Positions 23,931 through 36,534 of a stretch of DNA of 64,000 bases are shown here, in pieces (the stretch's first letter is position 1; each line of letters starts with the position of its first letter). The translations under genes were made by a program, and so were the position numbers. The DNA is from Coprinus comatus (lineage: Eukaryota > Basidiomycota > Agaricomycetes > Agaricales > Agaricaceae): NCBI GenBank assembly GCA_034638255.1, contig JAWPGT010000012.1, positions 372,001-436,000 of the forward strand, in the 5' to 3' direction. The notes under the pieces were generated by a model. That model made no database searches, was not told the DNA's origin, and saw nothing but the letters and a program-made list of their open reading frames with translations.

Positions 23931-25755
23931 ATGAGCGCCCTGAACGGTGCATCCTCGACCCAAGCGTTCCAAACACCTACTAGTGGTGCAATGTCCCCCG
24001 TCGAGGAAAAACATAATCCTGCAACAACGTTGCCGAATCTTAGATACATACAGAATGAGCCAGCGCCTCACTCCGTTATCAGTAAACGCCTGCGATACAT
24101 GTTTTTCCTTCGATTGGGAGCTTTTGTTGTTATAGAAGCGGCATTTATTGCTTTAGCTGCAGTTTGTCTGGACAGACCTATCCCATTGAACATCAGTCTG
24201 GACTTCAGCGACTCTGAAGTCAGAGGGGGTTTCACTGTCATCTTCATCCTCTGGCAAACCCTTGCCATTATAGCTGGGGGTCATATTCTTGCTGATGCAT
24301 TCAGCAGAGAGTGGTCGGTGCAACTTGCCCAACTGGTTCCTGGTCAGACTGACAGAGTTTCTACTGTCACCGCCGGCTTTGTTGATCGAATTATCTACTT
24401 TTTCACTAAAAGAGCCAGTGGAACTTTCAAACTTGCGTTCTTGGCATCTTTATCCTTCATGGCTTTAACTCAATTGGGACCAGGATCAATCAACGCCGCC
24501 ACAACACTCATTAATACACCGACTACTTTACAAATTGCGGATATAGGAGCACAAATTGCGACGGCAGAGGATGTCCAGGCTTTTCTTAGGACGGGAAGCC
24601 GTGGTAGTGTGATCACACGTTTGGAGCAACTCGAACGTTCTACATTCGGGCTTCGAGTCCAATCCAATCGATTTGTTGCTTGGCCTTCGGTAACATTGGG
24701 AGATTTTACTGGATCCATTGAGTACGAGTCGGATGTGGTGGAATTCAATCATGATTGCCATTGGGAGGCACCTGAATTCTTGAATGATAGCTCAATTGGT
24801 GTTGTTGTTCGAGCGGCAGGTCAAACATGGTCTACTGCGGACATCGTATTTGGCGGTGGAAATCCCGGTAAGAGTTTTTGTGTATAAACAGAAGAAATAT
24901 ATAACTCATCGATTTGAAACACTATTAGGCTCAATTATTACTCCTCTAGCTCTCACAGACCTACCAAACATGCAAAACACAAGCCTCTCAGCATTCCTCT
25001 TTGTTGGAGGAAATATTACATTTCGCAACAGTCGAGTTTCTCCTCCAGATTTCTTTGCGATTGATCTGGGATCACGCCCAGCAACATTCGTTGCAGCGGG
25101 TGTGGGTGTACCCTTCGGCCCGCCGGGTACTCTTCCTGTTGTTGGACCTCTTGCGAGTGTCCTCATTTGTAACCCTAATCCCCACATATCCGGTGGTCGT
25201 GTCAGGCTTTCTTCAGACGGCTCTCTTTCTGTCGTTACTTCCGGTCAACCGATCATTGGTAACATGCCACCCTCTGCAATAAACATCATACTTTCCAATG
25301 CACTCTCTCCCGCTATCCAAAATCTGGATATTTTTGAAATCACGAATATTATCAATAGCATTGGAGCCCTTCTATTCATGCGCAATTCTTCGGTTGATTG
25401 GGATGTAGCAAGTAACGTCCCACCTCTGGATATTCCAGATATCAATCGGCAGATGGATAGGTTCGTTTTGTCGGCCTCTAAAGCGTTTAGCGATGGATAT
25501 CGGCAAGATGGAACTTCTGCGACTGCTACCTTTTTAACTCATGAAATCCCTGCAATTGGCCAACGACAGGCATTGGCGTTGACAACATCGAAGGGGTTGT
25601 TTATTGCAGTTATTGTGGTTGTTGTAATCGCAATCTTGTCATTGTTTGCGCTTTGTCGTTTGGCGCTGACACAAGCGAGATATCCATTTGACCTTTCTAG
25701 TGTTCTTCAAGTTTTACAAGATGAGGCGAGGAGAGAGCGTATGACTCCAGTGTAA
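23931..25755 (+). CDS. Multi-pass fungal membrane protein of unknown function
   Basis: Two exons (23931-24867, 24929-25755) joined by a 61 nt GT-AG intron give 587 residues. There is no signal peptide; residues 1-55 are hydrophilic. Hydrophobic segments lie at about 57-79 (FFLRLGAFVVIEAAFIALAA), 100-119 and 165-183, and a very hydrophobic one at about 535-559 (GLFIAVIVVVVIAILSLFAL) is followed by a short basic tail. The region between, about 190-530, is probably extracytoplasmic: it has several N-x-S/T sites (for example NDSS, NTS, NITF, NSS) and few charged residues. This layout matches a widespread uncharacterised basidiomycete membrane family, as far as I can judge from memory. No catalytic motif seen. 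The frame is intact; function is unknown. Confidence 0.82.
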
Positions 25756-26614
25756 TTTGAGAGAGGAGATCGGAGAGTAGTCCCGTTGGATATAATTGTG
25801 ATTTCTCGATTTTCCTATGCTTAAAGTCAGTTCCTATGTTTGAACAACAACGATTTCTGTACTTTTAACATAAAAATGTAGTAGTATATAATAAAAATCA
25901 AATGATACTGTCCTTTTGGCTTGGCAGCACAACTCCACCTACGCATGCACTTGTCATTGGTAAGTTATTATTCATAAAACCCAATTCCGCATGATTTTGA
26001 AACATCTACGACTTCTGTTCTCACATACCTTCGCACGTACAAACCAATACCTCCTGTCCATGTGACCTTGACCTATGCTAAATATAAAATCGAGTGCTCG
26101 TAAACCTGGAAACATAAGATATATTCACATAGAGAAGTGAAGAAGGGCTCCGGTACGAATGTTAACCTCGAGGAAGTGTCGAACTGTTTTGTCGCATGAT
26201 TATTTTCTGCACCCGGATGTTGAAATCGAAGGCCTTCTGGGATGAATATAAATATACTACAAGTCAACACTTTGGTTGTACCAGTCGTTCTTGTCAGTTG
26301 AAGAACCTGTCTCGATGAGCTAACCATTTCAAACACAAGTCAAGTTGAATGTGGTTTACGAGTACCAGGTCCCGTTCATAGGGATATAGTAAATTCAAGG
26401 TTATTAACAATTCCTAACGCTACATGAGTGTGAACAACTCACAGGAGATACCCATATAATTATAACAACAATGGTAGTTCCACGCGAATGGTAGTTTCTT
26501 CTGTGAACCATAAGGCTGGTTTCATGACCTAAGAGTGTACCATTAGAATACTATAAAAGAACGTCTTGCAGGGCTATAGTTATCTAGAAGTTCATAATCC
26601 TCAAACATCACCTA
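25756..26614. other. Intergenic region and promoter of cutinase gene 2
   Basis: No gene is supported. The only recognisable signal is the TATA box close to the 3' end. Confidence 0.45.
26552..26559 (+). promoter_or_regulatory. TATA box of cutinase gene 2
   Basis: TATAAAAG lies 63 nt before the ATG of the second cutinase, with a short leader. It parallels the TATAAAAA of the first cutinase gene. Confidence 0.6.
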
Positions 26615-27330
26615 ATGTACAAACACACATTTTTGACGCTCATCCTCTCTTCCTTAGCACTCGCTGCACCACCCTTTGAAACACGCCAAACCTGTGCAGA
26701 TGTTACAGTTCTCTTTGCCCGTGGTACTGGTGAGACTCCAACACTCGGCACTATTGTTGGACCGCCTTTCCGCACAGCTCTTCAGGGAGCATTAGGAGGA
26801 AGGTCACTCAACTTCGTCGGTATCGATTATGCTGCAACAATTGGTGGATTCTTGATAGGTGGTGATCCACAAGGAGCACGTACCATGGCTGCAGGTGTAA
26901 CCCAATTCGCAAATTCCTGCCCTGGTACGAGCATTGTTATATCTGGATACAGGCATGTCTTTTCGCTGTACTTTTATACATCTATATAAAGTTAACGAAA
27001 TTATGGATTCACTCAGCCAAGGTGCACAAGTGACTCACTTAGCTGCAAACCAGCTTTCTTCTGCAGTCATGAACAGAGTTAACGCAGTTGTTGTGTTTGG
27101 TGATCCCAAAAATGGCGATGGCTTCCCTGGTGTGTTGAATGGTCGTTCAATTACATTCTGTGCTACTGGAGATAATATTTGCGATGGTGGTATACTTGTC
27201 CTACCTCCCCACCTGAGCTATGGCGCAGTAAGCATTTGATTGTATTTTCAAGAACCCACGGTCAAGAAATTCTTACCTTCTTTTGCAGAACGCCGGTCAA
27301 GCTGCCTCCTTCGTCGTTTCTCACATTTGA
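26615..27330 (+). CDS. Secreted cutinase, second paralogue
   Basis: Exons 26615-26952, 27017-27227 and 27289-27330 encode 196 residues. A signal peptide (MYKHTFLTLILSSLALAAPP) is followed by a short propeptide ending in TR and the mature start QTCADV. Motifs: LFARGTGE, GYSQG (Ser113, split by intron 1), ATGDNIC (Asp165) and PPHLSYG (His178), with cysteines 27/102 and 161/168 for the two disulphides. The intron positions and the sizes of exons 2 (211 nt) and 3 (42 nt) equal those of the gene at 1022, so the two are clear paralogues. They are diverged and differ in the propeptide, which is about 10 residues shorter here. Intron 1 must start with GCATGT rather than GT to make GYSQG; intron 2 is GT-AG. 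The frame is intact. Confidence 0.94.
26953..27016 (+). other. GC-AG intron in cutinase gene 2
   Basis: The catalytic motif GYSQG is formed only if AG at 26951-26952 joins C at 27017, so the intron runs from GCATGT to ACTCAG. The paralogue at 1022 has an ordinary GT donor (GTTAGT) at the identical codon position, so this looks like a GT-to-GC change at one gene. Confidence 0.75.
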
Positions 27331-29401
27331 TCAAGTTCCCTCGAGTTCTTGATTTCTAAGATGCTGTAAATTATGTGATGTGTCAGAAAATAGGGGTAGA
27401 AAAAAAATGCATAAAATGTATAGCCTTGAACAGAACACGTCTGTTCGTGGATCTTGTATTTATCACGATATTCTGAAGTTATGACATGAACATTGACGGA
27501 AATAAAAGTCCACCGATATGCTCGCGAAAAAGTGGATGAGACACCGTCTGTTATGCGGGACTTCTCGATAGTGAACGAGAAGAGAATTGTCAGGTCTCGA
27601 GAGCCTTCCTTATAATAGCGGAACATTCATTAAATTACCGTCCTCCTGAGTGTCCAAAGGAGATGTAAAGATTTGCATATGATGAAATGTCTTGGATGTT
27701 TTCAACTTCAGTCTTGCTTCAGTAGAATAAAGCTCAGGAAGGCAGGAAAGTTGCTTGAGAAGATGATTGAGTATGTAAGTTCAGATCAAAAGAACCACCA
27801 TGCCATAACGGTTACCCACTAAAACCGATACTCACGGTGGTCAAGGTATTTGAAAGCGGGTTGGTGGAAGGGGAAAATACAAGGCATTTTGCAGCTTCTT
27901 GACAGCTGTTGCACCCCTGCGATTCATACGGGGAGTTTAATACAGATTACTGGGTAGCAACATTGAATCTAATTGAATCTGGATTGTTCCTTGGTTCTGT
28001 GAATCACTGTGGGACGAAGGGAGTGGACAGATATCGTATGGATCTGGGCAGAAGCACAGTAAGATGAGATGCCAAAGTAGTGAATGACTACTTACAAATT
28101 GGATCGGGAGTTGTAATATTTCTTACGAAGCAATCGGTTCTAGACAACCAAATTCAAATCACAATGCCAGGCAGTTGGCCTACTATAAAGGATGATTCAC
28201 TTCCTTTTCGTTTCCTGGGTACCGACTCCACAATACCAGCTTGCCTCGAGGCCAAAAAAAGTAACCATCAACTCAGAAAAGTTATCACTTCTATGAAGCG
28301 TTTGAGGAAATGTTACAGCCGCGTTATCAGCTTACTCTGTGCAGGATAACTGAAATCGTTTTAAGGGCAAGGCAGCCTTTTTGTTCTCGTTTATTGAACC
28401 AGCTTCTTTGTAACTGTGACTAGAGTGGTTCGAAGTCGGCTCAAAACCGCAGACCATGGTGGATGGATGGGGGAAGAAAAGAAGTCTCAATGCCCGAACA
28501 GTAATAGTATCGTAATTGGTGTCAGATATATTATACTTAGGGTTCGAATATTGCAAATACACACCTGTTTTGTGTCCTAAACATAAGAATATTCGATACC
28601 TCGCGCTGACTATATTATATTACAAGAATCAATAATATCAAGATTACGTACATAACATTTTAACTAGTATCGTATATTGTATCTTGAACGCGAGGGAGCC
28701 GCTTATTCTTGTGAAGACTATTGAACACCATTCTGTATGTTGTACCATCACCACAAACCCGCTCAGGGAGTCACTCAGGGATTGATATTCAAAAGAACAT
28801 TCAGGAAGAGAATGGTGCAACAGAAAGTTCCTATGTCCTCGGCAAATCTAGAGGGGAAAAATCAATGATAAATAAGTGAGAGTATAGGGGAAGTTTGCCT
28901 GAGAAAGGATATGTCGCGAAGTGCGGATGATGATCCTATCAATCCCTGACAATACGACAAACCGAGGGATATCGGGAAAGTTACGAGGACTTATGTTCAA
29001 GAAGTTGGCCTTTCATTTTATCTGCGTGGAAGTCTCCTCATATCTCCAGACCTAAAAAGCTGAACTTCACATCGCAAGTTTGTTGAATCCGAGCGGATAT
29101 TGACATGCCTTTAGTCTTTCTCCATTAACCCATCTTCCCAGAGGATGTAATTGAGAGAGGTATATGTGCCAATCCGAGAGACTCCGATGTTGCTTTATTC
29201 TTTTCAGTCAATGATGGAAGTAGAGTCTCAAGTGAAGTGGCGTCCACAGATGGTCCACAACACTCAAGGTAATGAGGATGACCAAAGACAGAAGCTTCCG
29301 AAATCGACAAGAGCAAATAAAGACCCTAGCCACTTCAAGGGTATTTTTATGGGACCCCGAAGACCCAAATCGACTGATAACTCCCATTTTCCTGATCACA
29401 T
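27331..29401. other. Intergenic region
   Basis: About 2.1 kb with no supportable gene. It contains only short open frames without splice or domain support, and I see no repeat structure. Confidence 0.45.
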
Positions 29402-30957
29402 ATGCCAAAGATGTCGCAACACATACAGCATCATCATCCTCAGCAACCACAATATGTACATTACACCGGGCCTCCGGGCACTCAGCTCACTGTAGCACCA
29501 CAGGATACCACCCGGCAGTCTCAGACGGTACAGTCCCCTCAACAAGCCGTGACACCGCAACCGCCAACGGTGGCAACGACCTCAACTTCTCCAGCCCAAC
29601 CATCTCTTGTAGCCTCGGGTGACTGGACCAAGGATCTTGTTCAACTGGCGAAAACTGCGGAACTCAAGTATGTGCACAAAATACTTTTTTCTTTATTCCC
29701 GTCGTTGGAGTCCTACTCTGCGCTTCATCTTTTGGCTTAGACGACAAATATGTCTTTTCTCACTTGTCCATGTGCCTCTTGCTATTATGCATCATTGTCT
29801 CAAAGTACTTTATGCGGTCCAACTGAAAACTGACATCAATCTACCCAGGAAACACGCTCTGACGTTACAATTACACACGGCACATATTTTATCGGCACAT
29901 ACCACACTCGAGTCAAAAAGTAAAGCAATACAAGACATACGCGAACAGAAAAACAAGTATATATCGTTGAATCTAATCATCCATATTCCGTAGCCTGACT
30001 ATTTTTACATCAGACTTGAAAGCGAACGAACACGTTTACTCAATGCTCTGAGACAGGTTCATCCCCTTTTCATTCCTTGTTTATGCCCGAAACTAATGAA
30101 AATCGTAGGTGAATGAGGACAGAGACAAGGTCAGACTCGATAATAACTCCTCCCTCAAAAATTGAACTAAGACAACACAGGCTGACTTGATGGAGGTCTC
30201 TTTGGAGAAGGAGTGAGTACCAACATTAGTATGTTTGGATTGAGGTTAATCCACCACCAACAGGTCCTCCGACCTACGCACGAAGATTGCCCAACTTACC
30301 GAGGGAGACTATGCTGTTGCCAAACGGGATGTGGATAGGCTACGACAAGAGCTTGGTCAACCTCCTCTTCCCAGCCTCCAAGATACTTTAGAGGAAAAAA
30401 CTGCACAGTGAGTAGTATTCGATCTTTTCTCTGCCATTTTTGTGAAATGCACTCTTTCTCTTTGTGGCTTTGACGTCACGCCTGCGTATTCTGATCACTT
30501 CCCTGCTTCCACTATATATCCTGATGGTCGACTTTCACGTCTTTGGTTTTTGCGAGATGGTCTGTGCGCAGATTCAATTCTGTGAAGTTTTCCTTCCATC
30601 TGGAAAAGGTGCACTCGTACCAACATCGATGATTCCGTGTATGAGTGACTCTACGGTATCACCTGCATGCTTTAACGTCCTGAAACTTTGTTTACCTCCT
30701 TTCGCAACCTACCCCTTCAAGTTGACACTTAATTTTCCTCCCACCGTCTCTATCGCGTCCCATGCTAATCTCACCTCCACTGAAACCGCAGATACCTCAA
30801 TGAACGCCGGCTAAATGGCAATGAACACCAAACTTCGTCCGGTGCCGTGAAACGTGCTGCTCCCGAACAACCTGAAGGTCAACCTTCAACGGGAAAAAGA
30901 CCGCGAGGCCGCCCAAAAGGAAGCAAGAATAAGACGAAATCAGCTGATATGGCCTGA
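29402..30957 (+). CDS. Coiled-coil protein with C-terminal AT-hook
   Basis: Seven exons (29402-29667, 29849-29956, 30014-30056, 30109-30129, 30181-30212, 30264-30407, 30792-30957) join in consistent phase to 259 residues. The first 70 residues are H/Q/P/T-rich and disordered. A segment GDWTKDLVQLAKTAELKKHA starts a long heptad-like helix that continues through TTLESKSKAIQDIREQKNK, LESERTRLLNALRQ, VNEDRDK, ADLMEVSLEKE and AVAKRDVDRLRQELGQ to about residue 200. The tail ends with KRPRGRPKGSKNKTKSA, a canonical AT-hook (core RGRP) for minor-groove binding of AT-rich DNA. Exon 4 is only 21 nt, and the last intron is long (384 nt). The architecture suggests a nuclear, DNA-associated dimer. I do not recognise a named orthologue. 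Confidence 0.78.
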
Positions 30958-32317
30958 ACTTCCCCATCCTCCTATCATATCCATTATTTATGAATTGGTT
31001 CGCATCTCACCGCATATTATAAAGAGTGGAGGCAGAGACGGGGTATTTCTGTGGTGAATTCAGCCAATACAAGCTAGAAAAAGGATCACTTTTTTTGCGT
31101 AAGGGGGGGTGAAAAGCATGCGGAAGGGGCATGGAACTCCTAGACGAGTTCATTAAAGCCTTCTTCCGTAAAGCTTGGCTTAGGTGATGAAGAAGTGGAA
31201 GAGAAAGCATATCATCGCTGTCTCCTGACCTCAATTGGCATTCAAACGTTGAAATCAGAGCACCAAATCTATTCTGCTTGCAATCGGCATTCGGGCATCG
31301 TGACTTATAGAACCTGTCGAATATCTGCTATGCGAATGGCCACTCAGCGTCGCGACGGAATATGCTTTTTTGGATTACTTGTATTATCTCTAACACCAGG
31401 TGGCAATTGGAGTATGGAGTGGCGAAACCGACTCAGTACTCTGGATGCTTGTTGCCTCCTCCTGAAACCCCGTTGATTCCTTTCACATTAGTCTGTCTTG
31501 ATGACATTTTTCTCTACTAGTATCATTCTTCTTGTACCAACTCCATATTCATATCTTCCCTATCCTTGTAATCTTAAGTATCATACTCATTCTCAATCTT
31601 GTTGTACTGTTCCAGTGTTATAATACCTGCGCAACTCCTTTCCCTTTACTAGATTCATTGAACTTGATGGAGTATTATGTTGGACGACTGAGTCTGAATT
31701 GTACATTTCCGGTTTGAGAAGCTGGGCATATCCTGGTATATCCTGGGTATATCTATGTCTATGCATATACTATTTGGTAACTAACTACATGCAGAACCCA
31801 CGGTTATAAGCGCTTGAGGAAACCTCAGCAACCAGTCGGCAACACACAACCATACTCACTTGGAACATATTTGTAATAATAAAAAAATATGTTCGCATCC
31901 GCACCGTGCTCGCATTCGCCCGGAAATATTTGACCTCGAATCCAGCCTGGTGACTTTTCCACTTTTCGGACAAGTTCCCAAGCCTATCCATTCGAACCCC
32001 ACAAAAACCGGCCAAGAATGGACGATCCAGTCGGACACTTCTCTCCTTGAACCAAATTAAACAGTTGGCAGTTGTCTCCCCCCAACTTTTCAATTGTACA
32101 CAATCGGATCTGATCTCAACGCTAATTCATCGATCAAGTGTCCCCTGCCAGAAATGGGAGAGTACAGTTTATTTAGGTGTACCGAACATCGAATAACACC
32201 CACGATTGTAGTGCACAAACGTCACAAGTCTTGACGTCTCCGAGTCTGCCGCCGTCCCAATCATCTCCCATCACTTAATTTAAGATTTGCTGGCTGGTTA
32301 GCCTCTTCCATCAATTA
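30958..32317. other. Intergenic region
   Basis: No gene is recognised between the AT-hook gene and the inverted-repeat element. A weak direct duplication of TATCCTGG occurs near 31728-31747. Confidence 0.4.
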
Positions 32318-32698
32318 CTATCATTGACCAGATGTTCGTTTTTCCCACAAGTTCGTATTTTGATTTTTAAAATACCGTCATCCAACATACTCTATTTCTT
32401 GTTTGGTATTTCAAACCCAGGACCTTATGTACACTATTCTATAAATTCGTTTGCCAAAATTCAATAAACTGAAGGACTGACTTTTTGGTACGTTGTCACT
32501 CTTGCCGAGGCCGGCATAGCGGATTATCAATTAATGTGATCGTAATGATCGCTTTGATATGATCTGTGCTTAAAATAACTTGGTGTTATGTGTCGGTCAA
32601 AATCAGCCTGCGGAGTTTGAATCATCAGTGATGGTCACGATCATGCGCACCGTTACGAAACGAACTTGTGGGAAAAACGAACATCTGGTCAATGATAG
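32318..32698. mobile_element. TA-flanked non-autonomous inverted-repeat element (MITE-like), copy B
   Basis: The element is 381 bp with perfect 39 bp terminal inverted repeats (32318-32356 and 32660-32698), beginning CTATCATTGACCAGATGTTC, and is flanked by TA on both sides (32316-32317 and 32699-32700). The shared outer bases, the internal CTTGCCGAGG block and the sub-terminal TCACGATCATG mark it as the same family as the element at 21924-22327. The perfect repeats suggest that it moved more recently than copy A. No coding capacity. Confidence 0.82.
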
Positions 32699-33510
32699 TA
32701 TTTTTCCCCTGCCCATCAGATTAGGCGAGTGGAGCTTCCCTTTCTTAAATGATTTGCTGGCAAAAAAAATCACTTTCTCTCTCCCTCTAATAGGGGGTCA
32801 AGATCTACTTAGAGTATTGCTTGTATCTGAACTATCCTATTGGGTTTCAATGAGGTGGTCGGGAGAAGTCATGTTGAATGTGGACGTGTGTAAACGTAAT
32901 TTCGATTTGATGACTTTGATCAAGTGGTCTTTCAATTTACTCGGTCAACCTCCATCGTTATTTTGTCTACACGTGATATTCTGTTAGTTAACAGAGTTTC
33001 TGAAAATATGATTTTTACACGTTCTTTCGGCTGTTTCAAACTCAATGTCAATCTTCTCTATGTATAATTACATGTATGATGTTACCTAGGCGGTTATCAG
33101 TAATTTTAGCAGTGGTTGAATGATTTGGTGATTAATGTACGTACAATGTAGTACGATTTTTTTCAGATCTGAGAGAACCACGTCCCCATCTCCATATTCC
33201 AAACCCGAGTTCGACAAGACCTCTAATTGAGGATCTCAAATTATGAGAGCGACGAACGGGAATGAATTCGAAAAAGGAAATTAAAACGTCATGTCCAATC
33301 AACAGTTCTTTATTTTTTGAAAATGTTGACATCTCGGTGAGATAGAAGTCCACCTATAATCAAATTTCAACCAAAAATGAGATGAGATTCAATGTGTCTC
33401 CACTCAATGAGTGTACATTGGATCTGGGGAGCGAAGAACAAGGGATTCGAAGCCTTGGAGTGGTTTTCTTTTTGAATAATCTGATGCAAAATCTTCAAGT
33501 TCAAGGGGCA

Positions 33511-33620
33511 TGTTGACAGTTATGTGGTCTTAGTCAGAAGGTTAAGAAAATCAATTTCCGCTTCTTATAAGTCAACATGCTACATGATGCATGATGCATG
33601 AAAGTGAAAGTTGAAATGCC
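33511..33620 (+). repeat. Possible solo LTR fragment next to a polypurine tract
   Basis: A purine-rich stretch TTCAAGGGGCA ends at 33510 and is followed by TGTTGACAG, the arrangement of polypurine tract and LTR start in copia-type elements. Inside are ATAAGTCAACATG and ATGATGCATGATGCATG, then AAAGTGAAAG. Similar words (ATAAGTCAA, ATGATGCATGAT, AAAGTGAAAG) recur near 40440-40505. The right end was not defined. Confidence 0.3.
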
Positions 33621-35592
33621 GATGCAGATGGGTGCCAGTAAGTACTTTGCCAAGTGTGACAGCTGATTCGGACTCGAACTTCAGTACTTCAAGGTGTCAC
33701 GAACTGAGCTGTGTGAGATCTCTCAACGCTACCAATGCATAGGTCACGATCTACAGCTTGAGGGGCGATGAATGGACCGGTCCATTTCACTTCTAAGGAG
33801 ATGACCCGCCCAACCACGAACCAGGGGTGTCTAGTTGTACTTAGTTTTGAATGCAAATGTGATTGTAACACGGGTCATTTCACAATAACATTTGTGTCTG
33901 CATCATGGTCCATGGCAAGGTTTAACCCCAAAACACACTCCTCAAAAAGGGGTTCGATCCTTTCCCGAACCGCAATTGTGATTTTGTGATATATATGGAT
34001 TATGAGTGCTCGAGAGTGGTCAAAGCGGTGACGGTCTTTAATGGTTTGAATGCATTAGTAATGATGTCGAAGGAAATGTACTACACCATGTCAATGTGGT
34101 CTTGCACCGTGGCTTTATTATTATACAGCTACATTAAGCAAGCTCTCTGTCTGAATCAGAAACCTCCGACTTGCAGCATTCCCAAAGACCAGTGCCGTGT
34201 CTTAGGTTAAGACACCGGCATCCATCTCACACACATAAACTTTCAGTTCACAATCCACCCCCCTAAATAATCACAAAGAAATAAATTTCATAATCAGACA
34301 CATTTATCTCCCTTCGACTCAATTTGAACTTATCACAAAGGGATCAATCTACATGAAAAACGTTCCTGAGAAATTTACAATATAATCATCAGATGTCTAT
34401 CTCATCCACTAGTGGACTCGGATGTAAGTAAATCAATGACGTCTCCGTGCCCACGTTGCAATATATGTGCCTTATGAACTGCCATTTGGTTTAGAGTGCC
34501 CGTTATCTCAGCAGATTCCAAGACGCCACCAATATGCTTCGGGTCTAATGTACATTGTCAAAGGAGTGGTGCTGATGTGTCTAAAGATCTCACCAACATT
34601 ACCACTGCAGGGGATTAAAATTACCAATAAAAAGCGGACGTCTACTACTATGTACTTCCCGCGTGAATCTTACTTCAACTTTACCTCAAGATAGCCTCTG
34701 TTCCTGTTAAATCTACGCTGTCAAGTTGACAGGATAATGACTCAGATAGCTCCAACCCAAGATCTACTGCAAGAACTCTTAAGTTCGAGCGTGTGTCAAC
34801 CGCTGGTGCTGGAGGAAGGGAAAAATACACGCGTTTTAATTTCACTCCGTTCAAAATTTTTACAGAATCAACAAATTATGATCCGCCCCGAGACCATCAC
34901 AAGTTGTCAAACGATTGACATCTGTTGTATCTGTCTGTCATTCCAACCCTACATCTTCAAAAATTGAAGATTGAACTTGGGAGCTTTGAAAATCTTCAAC
35001 ACATTGTCAACCACAGCGGGGATCTGAACCTATTAAATTTGACACACCTTCTTTTCTTTTGTCCGTCCGTCATTGTTATTTTGCACCACCAGGTTCAGAT
35101 TTGTGTACACGGGGACGGCGAATTATTGGAGTGCCGTTATATGGCTCACTGAAAACTGAGTCACCCCAGATCTACGGGTGAAATGAGCTGGTGTCAACCA
35201 GCGTATACCAACCACAATATAAAACAGTCTCGAACAGTTGCAATGATAATGGTCGGTAAGCCTTGGAGTCAAGATCACCGTGGTCGTGAGTATAGTACAT
35301 CATGTAAACTATGAACGACTTCCATTTATCATATAATACGACTCGGACCTAGTGCACAATTTAATCTGTCTTTTGTCTGTTGACAGAGAACAATCTTGAA
35401 CGTACAATGACCGGGATCTAAAATCTATCAATTGCTAATAAATTCGCTAGGTACTTCTTTTTCTGATCCTGTCCCATCACACTCCCGATTCACCACTGAC
35501 ATGTACCACAGATTCAGTTCGTACATACAGGTACGTTGAATCTTGAGACCAACCACTCAATTTTCATGAATCAGTCTTTTATAGTATGTAAG

Positions 35593-35613
35593 AATATATA
35601 TATATATATATAT
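35593..35613. repeat. (AT)n microsatellite
   Basis: About ten AT units in a row in gene-free sequence. Confidence 0.8.
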
Positions 35614-35880
35614 CAACCCCATAAATCGAACAATGCCAGTATTGAAGCGCTAAAACTTTGGAGGCGGATGTGTACTTGACGGACATGAACAATTTCTCTT
35701 GCTAAGAAAAACATCCTCCTTGAGCACATTTCCGAGATCCGAACAGAACTATCACTGATTCTGCTACTGATCCCTTCCGGCCGCATGAACAATACATGGT
35801 GAACAGCAATGTGTCACCGCCACTCTCAGTATTTAGATACATAATGATAAACATACAGGGTGGCTCAAATGATTTTTAAG

Positions 35881-36165
35881 TTCAGCTTTTTGTAGTACGT
35901 ACAAGAACCTCCAACCTCCTTAAATCTAACAATAAAACAGGTTTAACAGCAAATACATAAGTTGAACTATTTTTATCGAACCTAAAGGGAGAAAAATAAA
36001 ACTTATGTTCTGATTTTAACTCCTGCCACATCAGCCTTTTGTAGTACGTACTTCAATTTAGAACAAAATAAAAAATGCCATCACTCTAATTAGCATGATT
36101 CCAACATTCGAATACTGATTAATCATCACAAAACTCTCTTCAACCTCCTTAAATCGAACAATAAG
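35881..36165. repeat. Imperfect direct repeat around TTTTGTAGTACGTAC
   Basis: The phrase TCAGC-TTTTGTAGTACGTAC occurs near 35882 and again near 36031. Each is followed, with different spacing, by CAACCTCCTTAAATC(G/T)AACAATAA (about 35909 and 36139). The pair looks like a diverged tandem duplication of roughly 150 bp with a later insertion. Class unknown. Confidence 0.45.
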
Positions 36166-36319
36166 TGACCGTAATCCTTAAACCCGTTGATCCATAGATA
36201 TATGACAGGGAGCTCGATGATCGCAATAGTTCAATACCTAGTACCTCAAGAATTCAGGTGTAAGAAGTGTTCTCCCGAAGGCTCGAAACCCGAATTCGCA
36301 TTCGCTTCGTAAACGAACA

Positions 36320-36534
36320 ATGGCCCTCAACACTTGGAAGGGTTCTGAAACTTGATCATACTCACACAAAACGTCTACTATTTGGTAGTCACCGCTCCTT
36401 CGCCATTGTCTTCAGTAACCAGCCTACCTACCATCTACAAAATTTGTGAAGAAGCGTTAACTCCTGAAGGTCTAAAAGTCCTTAATCTAGATCTAGATGA
36501 TTCTGGCCTACCTCAAGTTCAAATTGGTTTATAA
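36320..36534 (+). CDS. Weak two-exon candidate, 55 residues
   Basis: ATG at 36320, a 22 nt exon, a 47 nt GT-AG intron (36342-36388), then 36389-36534 to a stop. The product reads MALNTWK followed by VTAPSPLSSVTSLPTIYKIC and ends in DLDDSGLPQVQIGL, which has the feel of a protein tail. The same frame is open upstream for about 60 nt, so it may be the end of a larger or broken gene. No family is recognised. Confidence 0.22.

Noticed and set aside
32580..32987. 135-codon open frame on the plus strand
   Set aside because: It starts inside inverted-repeat element copy B and runs through its terminal repeat, so it is not an independent gene. No domain was seen.
33940..33980. tRNA-like B box (GGTTCGATCC)
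   Set aside because: The flanking bases do not form a T stem, and there is no A box or acceptor stem at the right distance.
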